Of a stretch of DNA of 64,000 bases, positions 1 to 11,869 are shown in pieces. Numbering within the stretch: position 1 is the stretch's first letter; the number at the start of each line of letters is the position of its first letter. This DNA comes from Typha latifolia. Taxonomy: Eukaryota; Streptophyta; Magnoliopsida; Poales; Typhaceae. Where the stretch lies: positions 6,022,001-6,086,000 of the forward strand of contig CM034112.1 in assembly GCA_019914945.1 (NCBI GenBank). The letters are read 5' to 3'. The notes beneath the pieces are model-generated. The model worked only from the letters and a program-made list of their open reading frames with translations, ran no database searches and had not been told where the DNA came from. A program made the translations under genes and the position numbers.

Positions 1-1489
1 TGTCATCTATTGAGGAGTTATATTTTTAAAATAATGCAACCTGCTAAATCCACCAATCCTCTCATCACCTCTAACCATAAAATCAAGATATATCACGTGC
101 CCTTATTATAAACTCAATATAACTCCTGTAAAGTAGCCATCAAATAGCAATACTCAAACATAAGTACTTTTAAAAATTCACCGACCAAAACCATATTTAA
201 GCTATCGTAGCCACTTATTCTGTCTCATTGAACCATCAAAATAATTTGACTCCCCTTTCTATTCTAAAACTTTTTTTTATTGATAAACATATATACTCTT
301 AGAAACAGATCTAATATTGTAACACCCTGATCCAAAAAGATTTTTAAAAAAATTGCCACATGCAGTGCAGTGTGATCGTTAAATCCTCTTCATTAGAATC
401 TCACAACTCCGAATTTTACTTCGTTTTTTTCGATGAGAGAGCTAACATGTGGCGAACCCTCACAAACTATTAACTCTCTTATACAATCACCCTTTTCTCT
501 CACAATGCCTTCGTCTCCTTCCTCGTTGCTCTCATCTCCTTTCTCTTTTACTTTTACCGAAGGTGTTCAATGGTGGTCGCGCGCCACCATGCCCTCGCCA
601 ACCCAAATTAACTCTGATAATCTCTTCAATGGTTAGTTTTCTTCTTTTCCACCGAATTAATTTCTATTTTGTTTAGTATTTCGGCTTACAACATCAAATT
701 TCATTTTTTTCCTTCATTGGTGAAATTTCGTCGACCGGTGATCTCCAATAAACCTTCTGCCAACCAGATAAGCTTTGCCTTGTCGTTCCCGTGAACTTGG
801 TATCTTTCTTTTGAAGTTCCACCATGTGAGCCTCCTCCGTTGAGTTCTGGACATAGAGCTTGATCTCCCTCATCGTTGAGAACTCCATAGATAAAACTTA
901 ACCTTAATTTAATCACTTCCTTAACTTCTTGCTCATGGACCAATCTCCAAGTTATTTTCTTTGGTTTCACGGTGAACTATGTTCTCTGCTACTTTTGCTC
1001 TTCCTTCTTCCTCCTCATTTCCTTCTTTGTTCGGTAAGTTTGGGGAGTTGATCCCATATGGTCCAGCTCACAAATTGGCAAAGAATAACTTGTCCCATCT
1101 TTAGTTTTTGTTATTTTAATGAGTATTATTAGTACAATTAGTTTGTTAATCTTTTGTCAATTATTTTAATGTACACTATTTTTTAGTTAACCTATTTACT
1201 ACCACATTATTATATTTTAAATTAATTTAATTATTTATTTATATGGCAGTCTATTATTAGTGTGTTGTTGATAAATAATCGTATTAATTGTGCAGCTAAT
1301 TTATTATTATTTATAATTATTGAGTTAAACTGCATTTTTATTTAAATTATAACTATTATTATTATTATTACTACTATTATTATTATTATTATTTATTAAT
1401 AATTGTATATATATATATATATAATTATTATCTAGCTTGCATAAATGTAGAAAATTTTATCTTATCTTAATAGTGAATCTCTAACTTTT
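1..1489. other. Intergenic / unassigned repeat DNA
   Basis: No gene is supported here. A word at 316-326 (TGTAACACCCT) resembles the first bases of Tekay/Del-type gypsy LTRs and may mark a decayed LTR, but no partner was found. The stretch 1100-1440 is very AT-rich and holds short ATT and TA microsatellites near 1354-1425. The small open frames at 433-676 and 694-970 overlap each other on both strands and show no family signature, so I treat them as chance. Confidence 0.4.
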
Positions 1490-2290
1490 GTTTTAGAAAT
1501 AACTTTTGTTTTGGAAGAATAATGATTTCTGGCAGTCATGTTCGAACGCCTGCATATGTTCGCAAAAACAAAGAATGTGGTTAGCGCGTTCGAATGACCG
1601 CATTTGAATGCGCCGTTCGAACGCCTACACACTTCGCAAAAACGGAGAACACATTAAGTCATTCGAACATATTTGACACGCATTCGAACGCAATCGATGA
1701 ACTGCAATTGTCCTAGGGTTATCTTTTCATTATTTTGTTTATTAAGTTAGCCTCTAAATATGTGGAAGGCAACTTAATTAAACATTATTAATGAATTATT
1801 GAAGTTCTCCTTCCCAACTCTCTCTTTCCTCCAATGGCATCCAACATTGGATGTCGTCTCCTTTCTCCCTGAATCTGACCGTGCCCCCTTGCCTCTCAAG
1901 GATCGGTCCACCCTCTTCTCCTCCATCTAGCTTAATGCTCTACCCTACAATCGCTGCCATCATCTTCCCAAATACCCAACCATTATTTCCCTATTCCATT
2001 AATCACGTCCACCACGCCACCACCTAACCAATAGTTAGTATTTTCCCTAAAACTTTTTATTTACATGTCCGATCAACGTAATTTTAGCTGCATTGGATCC
2101 CTCACTTCAAGCAGAACAACCAAAGTTTATCTAATTTACGACTTTCCTGTATCTTTTTCCATCAAGCCACTGCTACATCTATTTCATTAGGAATTGGACG
2201 GCTAGATCTTCCCAAGTTCTCCTCGAAATTTCCACCCTAGGTAGAATTGGGCTGATCTTTAGATTGTTGCAACACCATTAAACCGGATCA
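1490..2290 (+). mobile_element. Decayed gypsy LTR (5' boundary unresolved)
   Basis: The interval precedes a tRNA-Met-type primer binding site and contains a cluster of TTCGAA-centred words (about 1540-1690), like the better defined LTRs at 3232, 25078 and 53750. It ends at ...GGATCA just before the primer site. The left end could not be placed. LTR identity is inferred from the neighbouring primer site and the shared words, not from a paired LTR. Confidence 0.5.
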
Positions 2291-2297
2291 TAAGAAG

Positions 2298-2310
2298 TGG
2301 TATCAGAGCC
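2298..2310 (+). other. Retrotransposon primer binding site (tRNA-iMet type)
   Basis: TGGTATCAGAGCC is the complement of the 3' end of plant initiator methionine tRNA, the usual primer of plant gypsy and copia elements. It stands seven bases after a plausible LTR end and just before a gag-like reading frame. Confidence 0.8.
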
Positions 2311-2352
2311 AAGATGACCTCGAACGTACCATTGATGACGACGACTTGAGTG

Positions 2353-3231
2353 ATGGCTTCTAGAAGGCAAATGGAAGATCTAAACATAACGGAGGAAGGT
2401 GCAAATATTAAAACCTCAAGGCGTGAAGCACGAAGAATGGATCTCTCCTCAGAAAGTCCAATGATTGCAGAAGGCCTCGCATCTGCATTTATGGCTGCCT
2501 TGGCACCGACCAACATGATCCTAGAAAGGTTGGTAAAGGCTAGATGGCAGTCGTGAAGCGATTCATGGATTGATGTTGGAACACGACGAGACCTCGACAC
2601 ATCGGCGTCAAACATTGGGTCCGGCTAGCCCTACCATCAGACATATCATCCACAACAATGAGCCGCTTCTTCCACACCCCACGACGTGAGAGGCCTCGAC
2701 TAATCCTAGACCGGTGCAACCTGAGGAGAACCCTAGGGCTCAGGTGCAAACTTTACATGAAGATGATGACGAGTGGGTGGAGTATGACGAGGTAGAACAC
2801 CGGCGTGATTTCATGCAGCGGAGAAGGGATGCATACCAACAACAACAACACCTCCCGCAGCTAGGCTGGATCATAGTGTACCAAGAAGAGTTCGATCGGA
2901 TTAGTGCACATTGTGATCCACTGTGGCAGGATGCCTTGCTGAAATCTAACTTCCTAGCTAGGTTGCATAGTGAATTGGGGGCAAATGTTAAAGCCTTGCG
3001 CCCAAGAACCTTAGAGGAAGCTTATGAGGATGCCATCATCATTGAGAGGAAGCACCAAAGAAAAAACCCATGGACCCTTCGAGAACCACGATAGCCTTAC
3101 CGGCCAGCTGAAGCAATTGGTATTCAGCAGCAACTCCGAGGAAAACTGCTAAAAATTTAGGGCCAAGAGCTCTACTCCGACCTTCTGCTGATGTGAAGGG
3201 GAACCATAGAGCCCCTGTTCGAACTCTTACT
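2353..3231 (+). pseudogene. Ty3/gypsy gag, broken
   Basis: This is a retrotransposon gag relic. An ATG at 2353 opens a 67-codon frame that stops at 2554. The frame resumes near 2714, with an acidic stretch (EDDDEWVEYDEVEHRRDF) leading into a gag-domain segment whose key words are EEFDRISAHCDP and ALRPRTLEEAYEDA. The same words occur in the minus-strand gag at 58231-58659. After 3094 the frame is again stopped. The segment ends where an LTR (3232) begins, at the point equivalent to PIRTL in the other gag copy. The junction near WIIVYQEEF probably marks an internal deletion. Several stops and frameshifts make it non-functional. Confidence 0.8.
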
Positions 3232-3932
3232 GATACACTATGTTAGAGTCTTTTCTTATTACATTAGTTGTTTATTTTTATTAAAATAAAATTTCTGTAG
3301 GTTGCGTTCGAATGCCTACGTCAAGTTCGAAAAAACAAAGAACGCGAAATGCGCGTTCAAACGCGGTCGGGCACATTCGAACGCCACTTCTGGACGTCTA
3401 CATCCTGTTCGCATCGGCAGAGAATGCTTTTTATGCGTCCGAATCGGCAGGATTCCACTAAGATTAGGGTTAATTATTGTTATTTGGGCTTGTTGGCTAG
3501 CCTCTATAAAAGTGTGGATGACAGCCAAAATTATTATACATTTGGAATATTGGTTTCTTGCCTCTCTATCTTTTCTCTACCCTAATCTCCCTCCTCCCTC
3601 TTAACCAACCTACCACCTCTACCATTGGCAAGGTCTCTTCTAACTTCTAATCTCCTTCGTCTGTCGAGTCCTCCATCTTCCTTAGGATCTCGACTACTTT
3701 TTTCCCTTCGTCTTTATCCCCTAAACAACATCACCCATCCACCCTCATCTCCATTATCATCTATAACCCTAACTTTCACTCCACTCGTCACCACCACCTT
3801 TATCCACATTATATCGTATTTTCATCTCAGTTGTAGTTCGAATATGCAAAGAGCATAAATACGAAAAACGTAGATCAGGGAGATACGGATCGATTACACC
3901 TGGATTGATAATCTTAGGACTACGGGAGAATA
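3232..3932 (+). mobile_element. Gypsy LTR fragment, 3' truncated
   Basis: It starts TGATACACTATG, matching the first bases of the minus-strand LTRs that end at 54944 and 60456. It has the same internal order: a TTCGAA-word cluster (3305-3440), then a CT-rich stretch with Arg/Ser-like low complexity (3560-3800). It is cut near 3932 and joined directly to gag sequence. The LTR tail, primer site and gag start are therefore missing. Confidence 0.75.
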
Positions 3933-4381
3933 TTTGGTGAACTTAGGGGCATCTTCCAAACATTACTGCATAGAGTTGACGCAATGCAGAATGATCATAA
4001 TGCTTTAAAGGAATATGTCATGAACCGATCGACTTCGTCATCTCCTCGACAAAGATCGGTGCCTCAAGAAGGACCAGCGGTGGGACCAAACCGAACCGAT
4101 ACGCCACAGGTCCAGGGGCGAAATGTTAGTGTCAATGATCCTCTTTTACCTATGACTACACATCATCCCCCACCTCCGATACAAAACCCAAGACCGGATG
4201 TGGTGGAACCTGAGAGGTTTGTGGCACTAGTGCGCTTCGTCAATGAGAAGGATTAGCACTTTTAGGATAATGATGTTGGGCTGTCTTTTGTAGGAGGATT
4301 ACACGCAGATTTGGAACAGCGACATATAAAGATTTTGCTGCCACATTAAGCAAAATGGTTTAGAGGACGACCGTATTGGAG
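3933..4381 (+). pseudogene. Gypsy gag fragment, N-terminal part
   Basis: The frame reads LRGIFQTLLHRVDAMQNDHN, matching the gag of the minus-strand element at 59230-59595 (ELRGMLHTLMHRVDSIQKDHN). It continues through a proline-rich spacer to VVEPERFVALVRFVNEKD and stops at 4256. Remnants of the following gag region (a KDFAATLSKM-like word) run to about 4381. There the sequence changes abruptly into the LTR of another element. It is the internal continuation of the LTR at 3232 after a deletion. Confidence 0.75.
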
Positions 4382-5395
4382 TTCGAGGCTTGATCATTGT
4401 CGTAGCAACGTGAACGAGTGGTGGTTTAGTAATTGCAGTAGTGGTAAGTAGTCTTATCCCCTATATCGCTTTCTCAAATTAGGTTATATTATATATTTTG
4501 TACATGCATGTTTTGGCCACCAGCATGATTATATGACTTTATATAAAGATGATTTCAATCAAGCATATTTTATCATGCATTTGATTAGGCTGATCTGGAA
4601 TATGAACATATTCGTGATATATAGAGATGATTGGAGATGATTATACTGTTATGATTTTATACCGAGATGACATGTAGCAAAAGTATGCATGTAATAGATT
4701 AGCATGAGTATGCATGTGTCAGATACATGGTTGGAGTCTACATTAGACCATTTTTCTCTTGATTCCTATTCCACCTAAATTTCTGTTATGACATGACATG
4801 TTATCCATTTTTCATTTATGTATTATTGATGATACATTTACATATTCATTCATGGCATGATGCTCTTTTTGATTCATATTATCCAGTACATGAGTTACTC
4901 TTTGTTTGGCTTCACTAGCCTTTAGCTCATGACTCTCTTTGTTTTCTCCTTTCCAACAACCAGGTGAACGAGTGGAGCAGGATACTCCCTTAAATGCCTT
5001 ATCGGTGAGTGAAGAGTAGAGTGTGGTTAGTGTTATATGTTAGATGAGTTATCTTATCTGATGTATTAGTGAACATCCTCCAAAATGTGTATGTATCCTT
5101 GTCTTACATTTTAGCATGTGACTTTGTACTTGTATAATTATGTATATACCACTGTTGTGTATATGTGGTTGTGAAAAGATCTTGATAATGTGTTGTGGCC
5201 TGTGTGGGGCCCAAGTAGGGTTATCTGTATATTGTTGATAGTTAGACTTGAATTATTCTTAGTTTAGATGTTGTGGATAAAATTATGGGGTTGATACAGG
5301 TTTATTTGATTGTCGATAACTAACCAAATGGTCAGGTGCCGTGTGTGTGCCATGTAGGCTCGTGCCATGTACGTGTTTGAGGTTTCGGTGTTACA
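4382..5395 (+). mobile_element. 5' LTR of Tekay/Del-like gypsy element, 5' truncated
   Basis: This stretch matches the 3' LTR of the same element from 11197 onward (both contain the word GGCTTGATCATTGTCGTAGC). It ends in TGTTACA at 5395, the normal terminus of this LTR type, nine bases before the primer site. Compared with the 3' LTR it lacks roughly the first 960 bases, where it abuts foreign gag at 4382. It keeps about 340 bases (roughly 4920-5255) that the 3' LTR has lost. Confidence 0.85.
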
Positions 5396-5403
5396 TTTTA
5401 GAG

Positions 5404-5415
5404 TGGTATCAAAGC
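5404..5415 (+). other. Primer binding site (tRNA-iMet type)
   Basis: TGGTATCAAAGC differs by one base from the canonical tRNA-iMet complement. It lies directly after the LTR end at 5395 and 160 bases before the gag start. Confidence 0.8.
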
Positions 5416-5574
5416 ATAGGCTGTGTTAAATATCCGACATATCATCAAGAGCTATTGCACATTATCACCTTGAGTCTAGGAAAGTATCGTGATCTTAGGG
5501 TTACGCAAGAGATAAATTTTAGAATTTTATTTGATCACTAATCAATTGATGAGTTTGATTATTTTCACAGAAAG

Positions 5575-6620
5575 ATGCCACCTCGTCGCAGAGGTTCACA
5601 ATCTAGGGTGACCTCCACAACTGAGGCCCCTACTGAGACCGCAGAAGAGCGTGATCCTATTTCGCGCCTATTGGACAGTCAAGAAAGACTTATTGAGGAA
5701 ATCCTTCGAGGTAGAGGAGCTGGCATATCAGCAGAGAGTTCTGAGCCACCTCCTACAGTGGGCATCGCCTTAAATAAGTTTATGCAGTTAAACCCCCCGA
5801 TTTATAGCGGAGGTGTTGATCCACTGGAGACCAGTGGATGGTTATTGAACATAGAGAAAATGTTGGATACTCTAGGATGTAATGATCAGCAGAAGGTAGC
5901 ATTTGCTGCCTTTATGCTTAGAGGTGATGCGAAACAATGGTGGAAAGCCACAGAGAGACTGATAAAATCAAGGATAGGGGACGCAGTCATCACTTGGGAG
6001 TTATTCTTGATGCCTTTGATCAAAAGCATTTCCCAGCTTGGAGGAAAGAAAAGATGGAAGAAGATTTTCTGCATTTACGTCAGGGTCCTATGATAGTGGC
6101 AGAATATGAGGTTAAATTCAATGCTTTAGCCCGTTTTGTATCCCATCAAGTTCCAAATGAAGCAGCCAGAACTCGACGTTTTAAGCATGGGTTAAATTAT
6201 GCTATACGTTAGAGTTTATAGGTAGCAGGCCTCATCCCTTATGCTGATATAGTGGAGAGGGCTATGGCACTTGAGGGAGTGATTCGGGAGAAGAGGACTA
6301 TGGAAGCTCGGCGATCTGGGACATAGTCTGGACGAGGCGGGAGTTCTAGGGTTCCTTCTGCAAGCCAGAGCCTACCGCCTTCGCAATCACAGTGTCGCCT
6401 TTCATACCATCCTTATAAGGGAAGTTCTAGCATCAGTTCATCTGCTAACCGATCTGATTCGCGGGGATCTGGAGGACTTAGCCAAGCAGTATCTCAGGTT
6501 AGCGTGACTAGACCACTATCCAGGGGCAGAGGAACTGGATTTGTTGGTGGATCACCAGTACAGAGTCGTAGCTGTTTCAGGTGTGGGAAGTTTGGGCATC
6601 ATCTTTGAGATTGCCCCAAC
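5575..6620 (+). pseudogene. Tekay/Del-like chromovirus gag, frameshifted
   Basis: Gag forms the nucleocapsid of the element. An ATG at 5575 starts MPPRRRGSQ, a start typical of this clade, with the gag core at LNPPIYSGGVDPLETSGWL and MLRGDAKQWWKA. A frameshift near 5970-6000 moves the reading to DAFDQKHFPAWRKEKM...EYEVKFNALARF, which stops at 6210. Further stops lie at about 6324 and inside the zinc knuckle. The knuckle (6573-6614) keeps CFRC, GHH and the last Cys but has TGA within the CX2CX4HX4C unit. A serine/arginine-rich linker precedes the knuckle. It is clearly decayed, but the order of parts is intact. Confidence 0.85.
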
Positions 6621-6829
6621 CCATGTTTATGCTACGACTTTTACATATCCGTCGTGATTGCCCGTGCGCCACCACTGGCACGATTTCTGCTGCTGCTGCA
6701 TCTTCTAGAACTGCGCCTATTGGGGTTTCTACTACGACTGGCCGAGGCAGAGGAGTGGGTGGGGCAGGTTTCTCTCAGCTTGGGCGAAAGTCTAGAGGTG
6801 GCCAAATTTTCGCGATGACGGAGCATGAT

Positions 6830-7237
6830 GCTTTGGCATCCAATGATGTGGCCACAAGTACTCTGAATTTATTTTCTCATGCAGCAAGAGTTTTATTTGA
6901 TCCGAGTGCCATACATTCCTTTATTTCAAGTTCTTTTGCTTGCCATGCCGATATACTAATGGAACCTTTAGAGAATATTCTGTTGATTGCCACACTAGTA
7001 GGAGAGACGGTTGTTATTGATTATGCTTATAAATCTTGCACAATTAGTTTTGGGGATAGAGAGTTCAAAGTAGATCTTTTATCACTAGAGCTGACAGATT
7101 TTGATGTTATCTTGGGGATGGATTGGTTAGCTGCATATCATGCCAAGATAGATTGCTATAGAAAGGAAATTGTGATGAATTTAGCTGATGGAGCAGAATA
7201 TAGAATTAAGGGCAATAAATCCAACAACCCTATGTAG
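6830..7237 (+). pseudogene. Retropepsin-like protease domain of the Tekay/Del-like element
   Basis: The aspartic protease would cut the Gag-Pol polyprotein. The reading contains ARVLFDPSAIHSFISSSFACH, where the family normally has an Asp-Ser-Gly active-site triad; here it is Asp-Pro-Ser. The flap-side segment and the conserved end VILGMDWLAAYHAKIDCYRKEI follow. The frame ends at 7237. The altered triad predicts an inactive enzyme if translated. The domain follows gag and precedes RT, the normal gypsy order. Confidence 0.85.
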
Positions 7238-7344
7238 ATAATCTCTGCATTTGAGGCTTGTAGATTATTAAAGAAAGGATGTACAGGTGTCTTAGCTAGT
7301 CTATCGGGAGATACTGATAAACATATAAAATTAGAAGATGTCTG

Positions 7345-8260
7345 AGTTGTTAGAGAGTTTCCTAATGTTTTTCCAGATGATCTCCCCGGATTACCCCCGG
7401 ATTGGGAAGTGAACTTCTCAATTGATTTAGCACCCGATACTTCACCTATTTCCAAAGCCCCCTACAGAATGGCACCAATAGAATTGAAAGAGCTTAAAGT
7501 ACAGTCAAAAGAACTACTACAGAAAGGCTTTATACGACCTAGTGTCTCGCCTTGATAGACTATAAACAGCAGAACCAAGTGACAATAAAAAATAAATATT
7601 CTCGACCTCACATTGATGATTTGTTTGACCAATTAAGGGGAGCTAGAGTATTCTCTAAAATAGACTTGCAAACTGATTACCATCAGTTAAAAGTTCATAA
7701 GGAGATATTTCTAAAACTGCTTTCCGTACTAGATATGGACATTATGAGTTTTTAGTTATGCCATTTGGATTGACCAATGCTCCAGCTGCTTTCATGGATC
7801 TGATGAATAGAGTTCTCCAACCTTATTTAGATCAGTTTGTAATAGTTTTCATTGATGATATACTAATATATTCAACTAGTGAAGAAGAACATGAGTATCA
7901 CTTGAGGTTAATTCTCCAGATCTTGAGAAGGAAGAAGTTATTTGCCAAATTTTCAAAATGTGAGTTCTGGCTAGATCAGGTGGTCTTTCTGGGACATATA
8001 GTCACAAGAAGGGATCAGTGTGGATCAGTCTAAAATAGATGTTGTATTGAAATGGAGTCAACTAACTAATATCACGGAAGTTCATAGTTTTCTTGGTCTG
8101 GCTGGGTATTATAAGAGGTTTGTAGAAGGATATGCAAAGATAGCTATGCCTCTTATCAGGTTGACTCGGAAGAATCAGAGGTTTGAGTGGAATGAAGAGT
8201 GTGAAAATAGTTTTCAAGAATTAAAAAGAAGATTGACGTGTGCACCAATTCTGATTATTC
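7345..8260 (+). pseudogene. Reverse transcriptase domain of the Tekay/Del-like element
   Basis: RT copies the element RNA into DNA. The lead-in reads [17 protein letters not shown] and [16 protein letters not shown]. About 50 bases are then missing after RPSVSP (near 7550), where a WGAP...MRLC-type block is expected, leaving a stop. The palm continues with [18 protein letters not shown], a frameshift near 7710, [19 protein letters not shown], and the catalytic FIDDILIYS (about 7849-7875). Another frameshift near 8010 leads into the connection [20 protein letters not shown] is disabled by the deletion and two frameshifts. Confidence 0.9.
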
Positions 8261-8275
8261 CTTGTAGTGGAATAG

Positions 8276-8640
8276 GATTCCAAGTGTATTGTGATGCCTC
8301 ATGCAAAGGATTGGGTTGTGTTTTAATGCAGAATGGTAATGTAGTGGCGTATGCATCTAGACAGTTAAAAGATTATGAACAGAATTATCCTACTCATAAT
8401 TTAGAGTTGGCTACTGTAGTGTTTGCTCTAAAAATTTGGCGACACTATCTATATGGGAAAAAATGTGAAATTTTTACAGATCATAAAAGTCTTAAATATT
8501 TGTTTACTCAGAAAGAACTTAATTTGCGGCAAAGGAGATGGTTGGAATTAGTGAAGGATTATGATTGTACCATAAATTATCATCTAGGTAAAGCAAATAT
8601 GGTTGCAGATGCCTTAAGTAGGAAGTCAATCGGGGGTCTA
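8276..8640 (+). pseudogene. RNase H domain of the Tekay/Del-like element
   Basis: RNase H degrades the RNA strand during reverse transcription. The domain is uninterrupted: [15 protein letters not shown] (first catalytic Asp), [20 protein letters not shown] (catalytic Glu), [12 protein letters not shown] (second Asp), and the closing [12 protein letters not shown] (last Asp). It lies in the long open frame 8020-9114 together with the RT connection and the start of integrase. The start triplet of that frame is GTG, so the frame is a polyprotein segment and not a separate gene. Confidence 0.9.
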
Positions 8641-8859
8641 GCATTTTTAATTACTCAACAAATTATGATACTTAAAGATCTACAAAGGCTAGAAGTTCCA
8701 ATTGTGACCAAGGATAGTGGAGTCGGTTTACTAGCACAATTCACTGTCAAACCTACATTAATAGATAGAATTAATGCATCTCAAAAGACTGATATTAAGG
8801 CTATGCAAATTATGAAACAAGCACAGAATTCTAGTAAACCAAATTTCTCTATAGACTGT

Positions 8860-9876
8860 ACTAGGATACTACATTTTAGGGGCAGATTGTATGTTCCTAA
8901 TTTTGATGAACTTAGAAATGAAATTTTAAATGAAGCTCATACTTCTGCTTATGCTATGCACCCTAGGGGAACAAAAATGTATCATGAGTTAAAGAAGAAA
9001 TTCTGGTGGGATGGAATGAAAAGAAATGTTGGGGAATTTGTGGCTAAGTGTTTGACTTGTCAGCAAGTCAAGATTGAGCATCAGAGGCCCGCAGGCACAC
9101 TACAACCTTTGTAGATTCCTGTATGGAAATGGGAACATATTAATATGGATTTTCTAACAGGATTACCAAAGACACAGAAAGGGAAGAATACAATTTGGGT
9201 AATTATTGATAGACTAACCAAATCAACACACTTTCTATCAGTTAGTACTACTGATTCAATGGAAAAGTTAGCTATCTTGTTTAGAAATGAAATTTTTGCT
9301 CATCATGGAATTCCTGTTAGTATCACTTCAAATAGAGATCCTCGTTTTGTATCCAGATTTTGGAAGCAGTTTCATCAGTCTTTTGGAACAAAACTGTAGT
9401 TTAGTATAGCTTATCATCCTCAAACAGATGGTCAAACTGAGCGTACTATTCAATCATTAGAGAATATGTTGAGAGCATGTGTAATTGATTTTGGTTTGGG
9501 TTGGGACAAATATTTACCATTGATAGAGTTTGCTTATAATAACAGCTATCATGCTAGCATTGGTATGCCCCCATATGAAGCATTATATGGCAGGAAATGC
9601 AGATCACCAATTGATTGGGAAGAAGTTGGAGAAAAGAAGGTTGAAAACTCAATACTAGTGCAAGCTACATTTGAGAAAATAAAGACAATTAGAGAACATA
9701 TGAAGGTGGCACAAAGTAGACAGAAAAGTTATGCTGATAATAGGAGGCGTGATTTGAAGTTTCAGGTTGGGGACAAAGTATTCTTAAGAGTTTCACCCTG
9801 GAAGGGTGTCTTTCGCTTTGGAAAGAAAGGGAAGTTAAGTCCTAGGTATATGGGACCTTATGAGATTCTTGGATGA
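8860..9876 (+). pseudogene. Integrase of the Tekay/Del-like element, active site altered
   Basis: Integrase inserts the DNA copy. The zinc-binding HHCC part is visible as [11 protein letters not shown] and then CLTCQQVK. A stop at about 9112 separates it from the core. The core has MDFLTGLPK (first Asp), then ITSNRDPRF, where the family has SDRD; the second catalytic Asp is Asn. DGQTERTIQSLENML supplies the Glu. Another stop lies at about 9397. The C-terminal GPY-type segment GKLSPRYMGPYEIL follows and ends with a stop at 9876. Stops plus the Asp-to-Asn change make it inactive. Confidence 0.9.
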
Positions 9877-10215
9877 GTGAGGCCTGTAGCTTATAGAGTA
9901 GCTTTACCACCTGATTTAGCACAAATTCATAATGTGTTCCATGTGTCAGTATTAAGAAAATATATATCAGACCCATCGCACGTGATTCATTATGAACAAG
10001 TTCAGCTGCAACAAAATCTATCATATGAAGAGCAACCTGTGAAAGTCCTTGCTAGAAGAGATAAAGTACTGAGAACCAAAGTTATACCTTTAGTAAAAAT
10101 CTTGTGGAGAAACCATGCAGTAGAAAAGGCTTCTTGGGAGCGTGAGGATGAGATACGGTCTAAATATCCAGAATTGTTTAGAGGTAGGAAAATTTCGAGG
10201 TCGAAATTTCTATAA
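9877..10215 (+). pseudogene. Integrase tail with chromodomain-like end
   Basis: The reading after the stop at 9876 continues RPVAYRVALPPDLAQIHNVFHVSVL, the usual integrase tail, then PVKVLARRDKVLRTKVIPLVKILWRNHAVEKASWERED. The latter is a chromodomain-like segment of the type seen at the end of Tekay/Del chromoviruses, which helps steer integration toward heterochromatin. The frame ends with FRGRKISRSKFL and a stop directly before the polypurine tract. Clade placement rests on this tail, the gag start and the protease end word; it is a family-level inference. Confidence 0.85.
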
Positions 10216-10228
10216 GGGGGGAGGAAAA
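10214..10228 (+). other. Polypurine tract
   Basis: A purine run (AAGGGGGGAGGAAAA) immediately before the 3' LTR start TGTAATAACCC at 10229. It is the plus-strand primer site of the Tekay/Del-like element. Confidence 0.85.
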
Positions 10229-10290
10229 TGTAATAACCCAAGTAAAAAAAAAAAGAGGCACGACGCGACCGTAGCCGCCACCGGTGAGAC

Positions 10291-10330
<40 letters not shown>

Positions 10331-11869
10331 CCCGAGGTCGGGTTCGTCGGAGCCATGCCGCTGGCTGGCCAGCAGCGACCGGTGCCCTCCCCGCCAGCCC
10401 GGGTCCGCACCTCCCTCCCCTTCTTCTCTTCTCTTTTTCTTCTTCCTTCTTCTTCCTTCTCCCTTTCTTCTTCTTCTTCCTCAGCTGCTTCTTCTCTCCT
10501 TATTTTCTGCAATAGTGCTGGGCTCGGCCCAAGATCAGAGTAGCCGATCTTGCCGGGCCAAGCCAAAGACTAGTACTAGTGATCCCTTAATGTTTTTGTT
10601 AATTTTTATTATTCATTATTTTACTTAGGTATTTATGTATTAATTAATACAAATAGATTTAGACATTATTTATGTTAATACATATTCATCATTATGATTA
10701 TTGCTAATTATAATTAATTAATGATTAATTAGGTTATAAACTATTACACATAAATATAGGTCATACGTATATTTATTTAGTTATTTATTTACTTATATGT
10801 ATATTAGATTAATAGATAGATTTGTAAATTATAATTATCAGATTTATATTCTAATATTCTTATGATATACATTTTAAGTAATTCTATTAATTTATTATAT
10901 ATTGTTATTTTTGTAACAAATAAAATACTAGGCTTATGTATTTATTTATGATTTTATAAAGTAATTTCTAATTAATCAAGATATAATTATAGTTAGGTTT
11001 TCATCTATATTTATATTTATATTTTTATATGTAATTAAAAATCTAACTAGTTATAAAGATAAACAGGAATTCTAAAACCTTTTAAATTATCATATATTAC
11101 ATGAACAGATTTTAATCAAATAAATGGCTAACATCATACTACTTAAATAATTTCAGATTTCGACCCCCTGTTCAAGATCCCGTGGACTTAGCAATCGAGG
11201 CTTGATCATTGTCGTAGCAATGTGAACGAGTGGTGGTTTGGTAATTGCAGTAGTGGTAAATAGTCTTATCCCCTATATCCCTTTCTCAAATTAGGTTATA
11301 TTATATATTATGTACATGCATGTTTTGGCCTCCAGCATGATTATATGACTTTATATAGAGATGATTCCAGTCAAGCATATTTTATCATGCATTTGATTAG
11401 GCTGATCTGGAATATGAATATATTTGTGATATATAGAGATGATTGGAGATTATTATACTGTTCTGATTTTATACCGAGATGACCTGTAGCAAAAGTATGC
11501 ATGTAATAAATTAGCATGAGTATGTATGTATCAGATACATGGTTGGAGTCTGCATTACACCATTTTTCTCTTGATTCCTATTCCACCTAAATTTCTGTTA
11601 TGACATGACATGTTATCCATTTTTCATTTATGTATTATTGATGATACATTTACATATTCATTCATGGCATGATGCTCTTTTTGATTCATATTATCCAGTA
11701 CATGAGTTACTCTTTGTTTGGCTTCACTAATTCGGGGTAATATTCTTAGTTTAGATGTTGTGGATAAAATTATGGGGTTGATACAGGTTTATTTGATTGT
11801 CGGTAACTAACCAAATGGTCAGGTGCCATGCTTGTGCCATGTAGGCTCGTGCCATATATGTGTTTGATC
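10229..11869 (+). mobile_element. 3' LTR of the Tekay/Del-like element, truncated
   Basis: It starts TGTAATAACCC after the polypurine tract. A CT microsatellite (10293-10330) and pyrimidine-rich tracts to 10500 are followed by an AT-rich part, and then by a part matching the 5' LTR from 11197. About 340 bases are deleted near 11730 relative to the 5' LTR. The last roughly 15 bases ending in TGTTACA are missing at 11869, where Athila-like RT sequence begins. The pyrimidine-rich open frames on both strands here are low-complexity artefacts. Confidence 0.85.

Noticed and set aside
10142..10628. Overlapping open frames on both strands
   Set aside because: They translate CT/GA microsatellites of an LTR into Ser/Leu or Arg/Glu runs.
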